DNA of 64,000 nt, taken from assembly GCA_024803745.1 (NCBI GenBank), contig JANJXV010000013.1, positions 11,098,001-11,162,000 of the forward strand. The letters run 5' to 3'. Positions 24,661 to 34,400 of this stretch are shown piece after piece. The notes beneath the pieces are model-generated. The model was given only the letters and a program-made list of their open reading frames with translations. It was not told the origin of the DNA and did no database searches. Origin of the DNA: Megascapheus bottae (Eukaryota; Chordata; Mammalia; Rodentia; Geomyidae). Position 1 is the stretch's first letter. Every line of letters starts with the position of its first letter. The position numbers and the translations under genes are program-made.

Positions 24661-25095
24661 CCCATAAGGAATTTGAGAAAACACTGATGTCCGGGTCCTA
24701 CCCCAGTGATTCTGGTTCATTTGGTCTAGATCATAGGACATTTTGTAAACTCCCTGGCAAATGTGCCTTGCAGGAAAGGGCCTGAACCCTGGTGGGAAGT
24801 CCGGATGTGCAGGTCTTTGCGACCTTGTAGCCTTAAGCTTGATTGGCAAATCTGAAAAATAGCCCCAAATACAGGCAGGTAATAGGACACTGCAGCTTTG
24901 TTCTGAGATCCCAGGGAGGAGTCTGTGTATCTGGGCTGGAACTGAGCAGGGACCCCTCCCAGACAGATGCGATGTGGAAATTTCCCAGTCACCTTTCCTG
25001 GGAAACTTTAACCAGGAATTCCCAGCATTATAGCTTGCCACAGACAAATGATGGAAATTTCCAGCCTTGTGGTTCTAAGATAAAATCTGGAAGAG

Positions 25096-25274
25096 GTAGC
25101 CAGGGCATAGGTGACTCAAGTTACACAGGAGGCTGAGACCTAAAGATTGCAAATGGAAACTAGCCTAGACAGATAAATACTGCGAGACTCCTATCTCCAA
25201 TTAACCAGCAAAAAAGGCTCAAGTGGTAGAAAAAAAAGCTAAGGGAAAATATGAGATTGAGTTCAAGCCCTAGT

Positions 25275-25328
<54 letters not shown>
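25096..25328 (+). mobile_element. B1-like/Geo SINE (deleted) with CA tail inside its target duplication
   Basis: ACACAGGAGGCTGAGACC, CTCCAATTAACCAGC, a right half shortened to GGCTCAAGTGGTAGAA, then CAAGCCCTAGTACA and (CA)n at 25279-25327. Flanks AAATCTGGAAGAG (25083-25095) and AAATCTGGGAAAGAG (25329-25343) look like the target duplication. Confidence 0.85.
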
Positions 25329-25331
<3 letters not shown>

Positions 25332-25438
25332 TCTGGGAAAGAGAAGCAAGAGGATGTGGTGGTGGCCCCTGCCATATGGAGAGCCAAATTCCAACCCTGT
25401 AGCCTACTGACAGTGTGATTATCAGAATATGTTAGCTG

Positions 25439-25669
25439 CTTCTTCCTCATCTTCTCTTCCTCTTCTTCCTCCTCTTCTCTTCCTCCTCCTCCTCCTCCTC
25501 CTCCTCCTCCTCCTCCTCCTCCTCCTCCTCCTCCTCCTCCTCCTCTTCTTCTTCTTCTTCTTCTTCTTCTTCTCCTCCTCCTCCTCCTCCTCCTCCTTCT
25601 CCTTCTCCTCCTCCTCCTCCTCCTCCTCCTCCTCCTCCTCCTCCTCCTCCTCCTCCTCCTTCTTCTTCC
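25439..25669. repeat. (CCT)n/(CTT)n trinucleotide tract
   Basis: About 230 bases of almost pure pyrimidine with long CCT runs and short CTT blocks. All long open frames here are by-products. It lies next to the 3' end of a minus-strand Geo fragment. Confidence 0.98.
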
Positions 25670-25682
25670 ACTTTTTCGTGGG

Positions 25683-25780
25683 TTAGTTGTGGTGCTTGAA
25701 CTCAAGGCCTAGACATTGTCCCTGAGCTCTTTTCCTCAAGGCTATTGCTCTATCACTTTGAGCCACAGCTCCATTTCTGT
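25683..25780 (-). mobile_element. solo right-half (Geo) SINE fragment
   Basis: GTGGTGCTTGAACTCAAGG to GAGCCACAGCTCCATTTCTG. The left monomer is missing. Confidence 0.75.
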
Positions 25781-25840
25781 AACTTAGCTTCTCTAGGCCT
25801 CAGCTTCCACATCTGGAAAATGGTAATTGCTGATCTAACA
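25779..25840 (+). mobile_element. possible MIR 3' fragment
   Basis: TTCTCTAGGCCTCAGCTTCC and ATCTGGAAAATGGTAA resemble MIR. Confidence 0.5.
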
Positions 25841-25853
25841 CAATGGTGGTGGT

Positions 25854-25885
25854 GGGGGTGGGGGGGGTGGGGGTGGGGGTGGGGG
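25854..25885 (+). other. strong G-quadruplex-capable tract
   Basis: G runs of 5, 8, 5, 5 and 5, each separated by one T. Single-base loops are the most stable class for this pattern. Confidence 0.85.
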
Positions 25886-25910
25886 TGTGTATGTGGATGT
25901 GTGTGTGTTA

Positions 25911-28617
25911 AGAGAAGATACAGCAAAACAGGCCAACATGGCCATGGCAATTCATTTCCCACCCTACCTTCTACAAGATGAACTTGATCCTCCCACCCAA
26001 CACCTCCCACAGCCCATGGCCACAGGTGACCACTGCCCGGGCAGGGTGCGTGCAGCTTCATTCTGTCTGCTGCCCCTGAGACACAGGGTCTGGAGGGAGG
26101 GGTTCAGGCCTGAGCTCTATGCCAGGACCTGCATTCATGCTCAGCCAGCAGGAGGTGCTTTCTGAGAAGCCCAGCTGGGCTGAGATAAGCATCTGTAAGG
26201 GTTCTCAAGAAGTCCCACACCAAGCGGAGCTGAGCTGAGCTGTCCAGAGCATGCTTTGTTCAACGGATGCTAGGATGTGATGGAGGGATAGACACACAGA
26301 TGCATTTCTCATGGGCGCTACACATACCAGCCCCACGGACTGTTCACAATCAGCATGAGCTTGTCCTGAGCCACAAAACATAGGGGACCCTGTCAGCTTC
26401 CTTCTTGCAATAACCTTGGTGGAAAGGAGCTGTTGTTTATCAGGCCTGCAAGGAGGAGAGGCTGGCTCAGCATGTGTACGCCCCACCCCACCTTCCAACA
26501 GATGGAGGGTACTGGGGTGTCTAGAAATCACACTTGTGCCCAGCTTGTGACCTCTTCCCAGAGGCCTATCCCTGAGAGACAGGCATCAAGTGTCATGATC
26601 CATGTGATTCCCACACTGGGCACAGACAGTGGTTCATCAAGTGTGTGAATGAATGTATGAATGAATGAATGAATGAATGAGTGAATGCAAGCATGCATGA
26701 AAGCAAGCCAGGACTCCTGCCCTCAAGGCCTGGGGCTTAGTAAATAAAGCTATTGATAATGTTCATTGAGCAGAAGGCCCTAGAAGCATCCAGCATCCAC
26801 CTGCGTAGTCATGGGAACTGAGCCTCATCTAGACTCTGCACAGAGGTGGGATGGGTGGTGATGGAGGAGAAGGGGCTGGGACACTGTGAGAGCAGATTCC
26901 CCACTGGGAAACTCTTCTGTGTACCAGGAAGAACCAGAGGACCAGGAAGAGATAACAAGGGATTGGCCGAGACTCCATAAGCTACTGAATGGCAAAGTAG
27001 GGTTTGGACCCAGCTTTCCTGGTTCTCTGGCCAGCTGGGGTCCTCTCCTCAAGGCCTTACCATTATGATCAGGTCAGAGATACAATCATCATCATCCTCA
27101 GGCTTGTCTGTTGAACATGTCCATGAGAGACTGACCTGTACCAAGCTGGGAACCACAGAGCCACTCCAGCCTGCATCTGCTCCGCCCAGTCCAGGACTGG
27201 CCCAGGGCTACCTCGTTAGTCTCAGAGTTCCTGGGGACAGAGAATGTCCTTTGGTGTAGAAACAAGATGACGAGGCTCAGAGCAAGGGTGTACCCTCGCG
27301 TGAGGGTACTTGGCCAAAGACTGGCTGAGAGTGTCTGCTGAGATGAGTGCGTAGGGTTACAGTAGCAAATGTTATAACTATTTGCTCTACACACAAGCAC
27401 ATACAAAATATACACCAAGTGAAGCTGGCTCCATACCTGGGTTGGGAACAGACTCCAAGTTTCATTTTCTTGGCTCTTTTTTGCCGAAGAGCAGGAGCAT
27501 CAGGTTCTAGAAATCTCAGGCAGGGAGTATAGTGTGTGTATGTTCCCGGGGGGGGGGTACGGAGGGCCAAGAATTGATTCAATTGCTGCAGATTGATGTG
27601 CTTGTTCAACAACTCTCCTGAGCAGTCCTTCCAGACCACACGCAGAGCTGAGCGTGATGGCAGGAGTACTGCAATGAATCTGAGCTGCACTTGTCCTGGG
27701 GAAGTTTCCAGAATGGGAAGCAGAGCTGTGGCCAGCCACCAGAGCTCTCCTCAACTGCTGTGTATAGAGACTGGGCTGGAGCCAGAGGCCTGGAACATGG
27801 AGTTTGTGCATGCCTGCAGAGACCAGGTAGGGAGCACAATGACGGGACTGCCTGGAATTAGCATCAAGAGATGGGGACTCTGGTAACACTGGGCAGAGGA
27901 GTGGGAATGAGGCAAGCATAGAAGGTCCTTTGGCCACTTAGGGGACTTGAGATACTAATCAGACATCCAGGAGACTTCCAGGCCAGACACAGGGCCCTGG
28001 AAAGGATCAGAGTAGAGATGGAACTGATAGGGAGAACCACAGTGAAGGTGTCCTGGGGTGCCAGGCTGTCAGTCCTGACAGGAAGCTCTTCCCAGGGGAG
28101 CCAAGCCACGTCGTCCCTCCACTTGGAATTGGGTGACGGTTAAGAGTTGGCCTCAGGCCTTCAGGCAATGGGCCCTTCCTGCTCAGCCCCGAAGCACATG
28201 AAGGAAGTCACTTTATTAGTGAGTAGAGGAAAAACAGGAAATGTATTCTGTGACCCGGGCACCGGCCGAGTTTCACTCCTATCTGGTTTCTAGGAAACAG
28301 ATATGTGGCCCCAGACTAGGTTGGGGTTTTCTCAACTAAGTCTTCATGGAAATGCCATGTTTTTCTGAGGAAAAACCATGTCCTGTGGGGTAGAGGAGTA
28401 ACAGGGCCACACATCCCCACTGTGAGAAAAGGCCTCTCTTTCTGTTCATTATCTCTCCAATCCATTCCCAGCAGATCTCCATGAAACATCAGGGCTGCCA
28501 ACGGCTGCCTTCCTGAGCCTTACTATGTGCTAGATGGTAGAAACATGGGATAATCCACTCATCACAGTAACTAGAGGATGACTGTCAAAAGAAGAAAAAG
28601 TATCACCTAAGAACTTA
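25911..28617. other. 2.7 kb SINE-free unique block
   Basis: Only an (AATG)n repeat at 26647-26688 stands out. No gene recognised. Confidence 0.5.
26647..26688. repeat. (AATG)n repeat
   Basis: About ten imperfect GAAT units. Confidence 0.93.
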
Positions 28618-28808
28618 GAGGCTGGAGCATGGCCTAGTGGTAGAGTGCTTACCTAGCATACATGAAGCACTGGGTTTGATTCCTCAGTATCACATACACA
28701 GAAAAGCTGAAACTGGTGCTGTGGCTCAAGTAGTAGAGCTCTAGCCTTGAGAAAGCCTCAGAACAGTGCTCAGTCCCTGAGTTCAAGGTCCAGGACTGGC
28801 ACAAAAAA
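28618..28808 (+). mobile_element. IDL-Geo SINE
   Basis: GGCCTAGTGGTAGAGTGC, GGGTTTGATTCCTCAGTATC, CTGTGGCTCAAGTAGTAGAG, and TCCAGGACTGGCA with an A tail. Confidence 0.9.
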
Positions 28809-28961
28809 ATAGAAAAAAATCAAAGTTGAGAGATAAAATATGCCAGATAAATATTAGCTAAACAAAATCTGACATAGTTAACACCAGAAAAAGCAGACTT
28901 GAAAATAGAAACATTATAAAGGTTTTGTAAAGCAGACCTCTTAAAAATTTAACTAAGCTGG

Positions 28962-29060
28962 ACACAGAGGCTTATACCTCTAATCCTAGCTGTTCTAGGG
29001 ATTATGGTTTGAGGCCAGCCCTGGCAAAAAGTTCATGTGACCCATCTCAAATAATTTTTT
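28962..29060 (+). mobile_element. older B1-like monomer
   Basis: CTTATACCTCTAATCCTAGC, GTTTGAGGCCAGCCCTGGC, CATCTCAAATAATTTT. Confidence 0.65.
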
Positions 29061-29063
29061 AAA

Positions 29064-29280
29064 AAGCTGGGCATAATGGTTCACATTTGTCATCCCAGCT
29101 ATGACAAAGCATGTGGAAGCATAAACAAGAGGCTCATGGTCAAGCCCAGCCCAGGCAGAAACGTAAAACCTTATTCAATTAATAATGAGAGCAATAAGGG
29201 GTGAAGCATGCCTCGAGTAGTAGAGCGCTTGCCTGACAAGTACAAAGCCCTAACTTAAATCCCAGTACTACCTTTAAAAC
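29064..29280 (+). mobile_element. older B1-ID type dimeric SINE
   Basis: CACATTTGTCATCCCAGC in the first half, then ID-like GAGTAGTAGAGCGCTTGCC and CAAAGCCCTAACTTAAATCC. Confidence 0.65.
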
Positions 29281-29818
29281 ATTCAGCTAAGCAGGAAGAA
29301 ATACAACTGTTTAATTGGTATCTGACAAATAATGAACTCACACTCAGTATTTGATAAATCGGGTAAACAAAAAAAAATCATCGCTAAGACTTTAGTAACC
29401 CCAAGAAGAAGTGATTTAGTGAATATCAAGATCTCAAGACTTGGGCAGCATATCCAGTTTCAAAACACATATGAGCCTCCTTTACACACCGATAATGAAC
29501 TGAGATATAGACCAAATCTCAACAAACTCTAAAGACTCAGTTTCATGCACAGTTTGGTTCTCAGGTAAAAGAATTCAGAATTAGAAAAAAAAAGCTGTAA
29601 AAATGAATTGTTTTTAATTAGCACAGTAACAGGAGAGACCCATGGAATTATTTCAAAACCTACTCTAAAAAATGGATAAATTTCTGTACTTATTCATGAC
29701 TAAAAAGAAAGTTCTTAACAAGTAATATAAAGTAACTTTCTAAATTTGATAGTAAACCTCTCCCCTCCTGACAAAAAAAAAATCCTGTCGCTACCATCTT
29801 ATTAAAATCTGAAATTTG

Positions 29819-30006
29819 GGGCCTGGACTGTGGCCTTATATAGAGTGCTTACCTAGCATGCACGAAGCCCTGGGTTGGATTCCTCAATACCACATGCACA
29901 GAAAAGCTGGAACTGGTGCTCTGGCTTGGGTGGTACGGTACTAGCCTTGAGAAAGCTCAAGGGCAGTGCTCAAGCCCTGAGATCAAGCCACAGGAATGGC
30001 AAAAAA
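29819..30006 (+). mobile_element. IDL-Geo SINE with perfect 15-bp target duplication
   Basis: Diverged dimer (GGGTTGGATTCCTCAATACC) in old L1. AAAATCTGAAATTTG is repeated at 29804-29818 and 30007-30021. Confidence 0.95.
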
Positions 30007-30047
30007 AAAATCTGAAATTTGAAAGTATTCCTTCTCCCCCTATCTTG

Positions 30048-30150
30048 AGACAAAGTCTTGTTATATAGATCAGGCTGGTCTTGAATTTGTGATCCATTGC
30101 CTTAGACGCCTTGTCGTTCTGGGATTACAGAAAGATATCACCATATCAAG
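30048..30150 (-). mobile_element. B1 monomer
   Basis: GAGACAAAGTCTTGTTATATAG, CAGGCTGGTCTTGAATTTG, CTGGGATTACAGAAAG is a reversed B1 without the Geo half. Confidence 0.8.
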
Positions 30151-30183
30151 TTGAAAACAATCTTTTTCACAGATGATATGATT

Positions 30184-30418
30184 TTTTTTTTTTGGTCATG
30201 GGACTTGAACTTTGAGCCTGGACGTTATCCCTGAGCTCTTCAGCTCATGGCTACTGCTCTGCTCCATAAGCCACAGTATCACTTCCAGTTTTCTGGTAAT
30301 TAATTGAAGATGAGAGTCTCATGGACTTTTTAGTGCCCAGGCTGGATTTGAACTGTGATCTTCAGATCTCAGCCTCCTGAGTAGTTAGGATTACAGGCAT
30401 GAGCCACTGCACCCAGTT
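30184..30418 (-). mobile_element. B1-like/Geo SINE with perfect 13-bp target duplication
   Basis: The T-rich tail is followed by CATGGGACTTGAACTTTGAG and CTCAGCCTCCTGAGTAG. AGATGATATGATT is repeated at 30171-30183 and 30419-30431, inside old L1. Confidence 0.95.
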
Positions 30419-30530
30419 AGATGATATGATTTTCTACATAGAAAAGCAAAATAATTTGCAGTCAAATAATTAGAACTAATAAAATAACAATTTTTTCTGG
30501 TATAAAATCAATATATGAAAATGATTGTAA

Positions 30531-30625
30531 GGGACTGGAGGAATTGCTCAAATGGCAAAACACCTGTCTAGTTTAAGTATAAGGTTCTCAGTTCAACTTT
30601 CAGTACTGGTGAAAACTACCACCAC
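30531..30625 (+). mobile_element. older ID-like monomer with (ACC)n tail
   Basis: GGGACTGGAGGAATTGCTC, GGTTCTCAGTTCAACTTTC, then a CCA repeat at 30616-30645. Confidence 0.6.
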
Positions 30626-30776
30626 CACCACTACCACCACCACCAGCACAAGGTGGTAACACTACCTTTTCAGTTTAAAATATTGCTTTATCAACAAAAA
30701 TACATATACCTTGGAATAAATGTAACTAAAGATATACAAGATCATAAGCAAAACTTCATTGAAAGATACTAAAGAG

Positions 30777-31067
30777 GGCTTGGAGTTTGACCCAGTGGTA
30801 GAGTGCTTGCCTAGCATGCACTAACACCTGGCTTTGATTCCTCAGTACCACATACATAGAAAAAGCCAGAAGTGGTGTTGTGGCTCAAGTGGTAGAGTGC
30901 TACCCTTGAGAAAGCCCAAGGACAGTGCTCAGGTCCTGAGTTCAAGCCCCAGGACTGGCAGATAGAAAGGAAGGAAGGAATGGAGGGAGGGAAGGAGGAA
31001 GAGAGGGAGGGAAGGAAGGAAGGAAGGAAGGAAGAAATGAAGGAAGGAAGGAAGGAAGGATGGAAGA
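30777..31067 (+). mobile_element. IDL-Geo SINE with (GGAA)n tail
   Basis: The body ends at CCAGGACTGGCA (30960). The A-rich tail has become a GGAA/GAGG repeat at 30961-31067. The element sits in old L1. Confidence 0.92.
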
Positions 31068-31199
31068 AAATCTAAATAAACAGGAATATATATCATGTTC
31101 ATGAATAGAAAAGCTCTTGAATTCAATGATATTATTTCTCCCCAAACTGTCATATAGAGCCAATGTAATCCCAAAGAACTTCTTATTGGAAAAACTAAG

Positions 31200-31713
31200 T
31201 GTGGGTTTGTTCCTTCAGGAAGAATAAATGTTCAAAACCAAGTTCCCATTGTCCAAAGATGGAACAATTTGGACATCAATAAGAATAATGACAGATAGAG
31301 TGGCATACATAAACAGTGACCATCTCTGGAGAAGGCTAGAAAAGGAATTCATTATTATGAAACTGATGAGTCACGGGAAAGACTCATTCATCCTGAGATG
31401 CTATTTAAACTAAATCTCAAGGAAATAAGCTAGTATAGTAGGTGGAAGGAAGTTGTTGTTTTCTTTAATAACGGAACTCTAGCTAATAAATAAAGAATAA
31501 TAGAATTAGAACATCACCATTTTGCATTTCCTTAGAGAATCTCGGAACTCAAGATAGGGGCAGGAAAAGTACAAAATCAGCCTGGAACATCTATGACAAA
31601 AAGTAGTCATACTCAAAGAAGATGATGGCGGTTTCTTAGAAGGCTCCAGAAACCAGCCTGAAGGAATTGCCACTGGTGAAGCTGGGGATGCTTCCAGAAT
31701 CAACATGAATAAA
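31200..31713. other. unclassified AT-rich sequence
   Basis: May be more old LINE sequence, but I cannot align it with confidence. Confidence 0.4.
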
Positions 31714-31942
31714 GACAGGAGCCATTGGCTCACACTTATAATCCTAGCTACTCAGGTGGCTGAAGGCTCAGGATTAAGGTTTGAAGCTAGCCTAGGCACA
31801 AAAGTCTATGAGATTTATCTCCAGCTCACTACCAAAAAGCCAGAAGTGGAGCTGTGGCTCAAGTGGTAGAGTGCTAGCCTTGAGCAAAAAAAAAAAAAAA
31901 ACAAAAAAAAACAACTCAGGACAGCACCAAGTTCAAGCCAAT
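31714..31942 (+). mobile_element. B1-like/Geo SINE with internal A tract
   Basis: CACACTTATAATCCTAGC and GTGGCTCAAGTGGTAGAG. The right half is split by a long A run at 31888-31910. Confidence 0.88.
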
Positions 31943-32703
31943 CAGAAGGGGAAAAAAGATAATATGAATAAGAAGTAGTAATCCTGTAGATAAAAATATA
32001 TTGATGATGAATGAGATTGTCACATCATTTCAAAGCACTTCTCTATAAAATTCACCAAGAAGACTGGTCAAATTCACCTTAGTCATCATTAGTAACCAAA
32101 CCAATAAAGTCAGACACTACAAGATAAGATTCAATGAAATAGCCAAGTTCCAGTGATTTGAAGCCAGTGTGGCAAAAAAAATTAATATTGTGTCTCAACT
32201 AATACAACGCTGTTATGATGACTTATGCATGTCATCTCTGGGAAATGTAAATAGGAGGATTGCACCCCAGTCATAAGGACAAAACCCTATTCCCCAAATA
32301 ACTTAAGCAGAAGAAAGGCTAAGGGCATGCTGCAAGTGGTAGAGTAACAACCTATGGTTATGAGTTCAACACACAAAAAGTTGTGAAAGCTTATGGTACA
32401 TGACATGTTTTGATCTATAGGGACAATGTAGAATAGTTAAATCAGTCGATTTAGCAAATGCATTACACTGCATATTTATTGTTTTGGTGGCAAGAATGCT
32501 TAAAACCTACTCTCACTGTTTTCAAACATACAATATATATTGTTACTAAAAATTTATCATGATCATGTGACACGGATTCCTCCTATCTAAACTTGTGACC
32601 TTTGATCCCCATTTCCCTAATGTACAGGTCAAATTCGCTATTCCATAGGCCAGTCTATCCATCTTTATATATATAGAAATCCTACACCTGTCAAATTACT
32701 ATC
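31943..32703. other. AT-rich sequence with a possible decayed B1-ID SINE
   Basis: CAAGTGGTAGAGTAACAACC near 32333 hints at an old SINE (about 32160-32385). Nothing else is recognised. Confidence 0.4.
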
Positions 32704-32843
32704 CTTTCTTTCTTTTCTTTCTTCCTTCCTTTCTTTTTTTCTTTTTTTCTCTTTCTTTCTTTCTTTCTTTCCATCTCTCCTTCCTTCCCCTTTTCAGTTT
32801 CTGTCTCTTTCTTCCTTTCTCTCCCTCTCTTTTCCTTTCTTTT
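32704..32843. repeat. (CTTT)n polypyrimidine tract
   Basis: Imperfect CTTT and CTTC units abutting the 3' end of a minus-strand SINE. Confidence 0.95.
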
Positions 32844-33062
32844 GTGCCAATACTAGAGCTTAAACTCATAGCCTAGGTGCTGCTTCTTAGCTTTTCTGCT
32901 CAAGGCTAGCATTGTGGTTAGAGCTCCACTTCCAAGTTTTTTGGTGCTTAATTAAAAACAAGAGTTTCATGGACTTTCCTTTCCAGACTGGCTTTAAGCC
33001 ATGATCCTCACATCTCAACCTGAGTAGCTAGGACTACAGGTGTGAGCCACCGGTGTCTAGCT
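32844..33062 (-). mobile_element. B1-like/Geo dimeric SINE
   Basis: GTGCCAATACTAGAGCTTAAAC, GAGCTCCACTTCC, CTCACATCTCAACCTGAGTAGC. Confidence 0.85.
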
Positions 33063-33451
33063 TCCACTCAGTAAGGAAGAATCCTCTCCCCTCCTGTCTC
33101 CAAGAGCTCCTCAAGGAGACAGGAAACCCAGCTTGTGCCTTCCAGTAGCTAGGAAGCTTCTCCAGGGCAGATCTGTGTCATACATTTCCTCATTTTTCCA
33201 TGCATGGTCCTCACAGCTGTCCTACCAGCGTCATGATGTCTGAGGCATATGACCCTAAGGAAAGGGCAGCTTGACACGAAGAGCTAGCCAGTGGCTGATG
33301 GGAAAGCAGGGAGAATCTCATGTCAGGAAGCAAAGTCCTGACCCCAAGAAAGGAACTAGAAGGATAAAAATGGGACTTCGCTGTGGGTGGCCAGCCATGT
33401 TCTCATTCTTCAACCCCTTCCCCCTTGAGTCTGGTCCTACTGAGATTAGGA

Positions 33452-33453
<2 letters not shown>

Positions 33454-33510
<57 letters not shown>
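33454..33510. repeat. (TG)n microsatellite
   Basis: About 28 TG units with no SINE homology on either side. Confidence 0.98.
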
Positions 33511-33513
<3 letters not shown>

Positions 33514-33664
33514 GGAGGTAGTAGGGCAGAACACAATAAAATATTTTCTTGCATCTGAAAAGTGATTTTAAGCCCACTGATGCTCCTGGTGGGTGGACAC
33601 TAGCTAATCCAGACTTGGCCTTAGTCTTCTGGTCTTTCTCCCTTGCAGGACCCAGAATTATTCT

Positions 33665-33800
33665 GAAAACAGAGCTTATGGAGTCTGGGTTCTAATCCAA
33701 CCCCAGTGACTTACTCAACTATGGTCTTGAGGAAACTTTTCATAATTCCTGGACCTTATCTCCCAAAAGTGAGACGTAAAATGAACCAATCTACCCTAAG
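33665..33800 (+). mobile_element. MIR remnant
   Basis: GAGTCTGGGTTCTAATCCAAC, CAGTGACTTACTCAACTATGG, then CTTATCTCCCAAAAGTGAG. Confidence 0.65.
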
Positions 33801-34279
33801 GATATTTCATCAGGATAAAGCACTGTTAAATACTGTTAATGCTGGTCTTTGTTGTAAGCACCCCTTTTCATATTTGTTTTTTCTTTAAATAAACTAAGAT
33901 GTTGGGGGTGGGCTGCTTGACTTGCCATTTTGACAGTAATGAAACCTTTCCCTGGTGCCTAGCTGTCCCAGACTCAGGGGACTGTTAGCTAAGCACTCCC
34001 TCTTTGGCAGTCAGGTGGACTTCCCTCATAGCAGCTAGAGCTGCTTTGAACCCTTGACAGCTGCTTTAAAAGGAAGCTATACTGCAACCACAACTGCTTG
34101 CTTCTGAAGTCCAAGTCTAGTTCCAGAACACATGATTTTAGCCATGATCTTTTAATAGATCCCATCCTCAGGAAACTCTAAGTGATCCTGCAGTTATTTC
34201 ACCCAGGAAGTGTGTTTGTGGTGGGGAAGGATGAAGTGACTTGTGATTAGAGCTGAGCATAATCTTCCATGTCTATGAA

Positions 34280-34400
34280 GGGCCATGACATGATTGGTAC
34301 AGATTACAACCCTTCATTTGCATGAAGAGCCATGATTGGTACAACACACCACTGCCATCTCCCCTCTGGCTATATAAGCAGGTTGCCCCGCTCACGTCTT
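34280..34400 (+). promoter_or_regulatory. promoter-like cluster (two inverted CCAAT boxes, octamer, TATA)
   Basis: GATTGGT occurs at 34292-34298 and 34334-34340, ATTTGCAT (octamer) at 34316-34323, and TATATAAG at 34371-34378. A CATGATTGGTAC stretch is directly repeated. The spacing resembles a pol II promoter or a retroviral-type LTR. A start site near 34400 is inferred. No gene downstream is recognised. Confidence 0.4.

Larger units (their letters stand above)
29590..31200 (+). mobile_element. ancient L1 ORF2 fragment with nested insertions
   Basis: Interrupted plus-strand L1 text survives between younger repeats. CACAGATGATATGATTTTCTACATAG at 30430 and GTATAAAATCAATATATGAAA at 30500 recall the ORF2 region around the reverse transcriptase active site. 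ATACATATACCTTGGAATA at 30695, ATATCATGTTCATGAATAG at 31090 and GAGCCAATGTAATCCC at 31157 follow in L1 order. IDL-Geo, B1, B1-like/Geo and a second IDL-Geo split it. It encodes nothing intact. The left limit is uncertain. Confidence 0.7.

Noticed and set aside
25160..25705. Long minus- and plus-strand open frames of Arg, Gly, Glu, Ser or Leu runs
   Set aside because: They are translations of the CCT/CTT trinucleotide tract and CA repeat, with no gene context.
1..28000. LRRC32 (GARP) or TSKU coding sequence, expected nearby by synteny
   Set aside because: No leucine-rich repeat frame or transmembrane anchor is seen on either strand, so it must lie outside the window.
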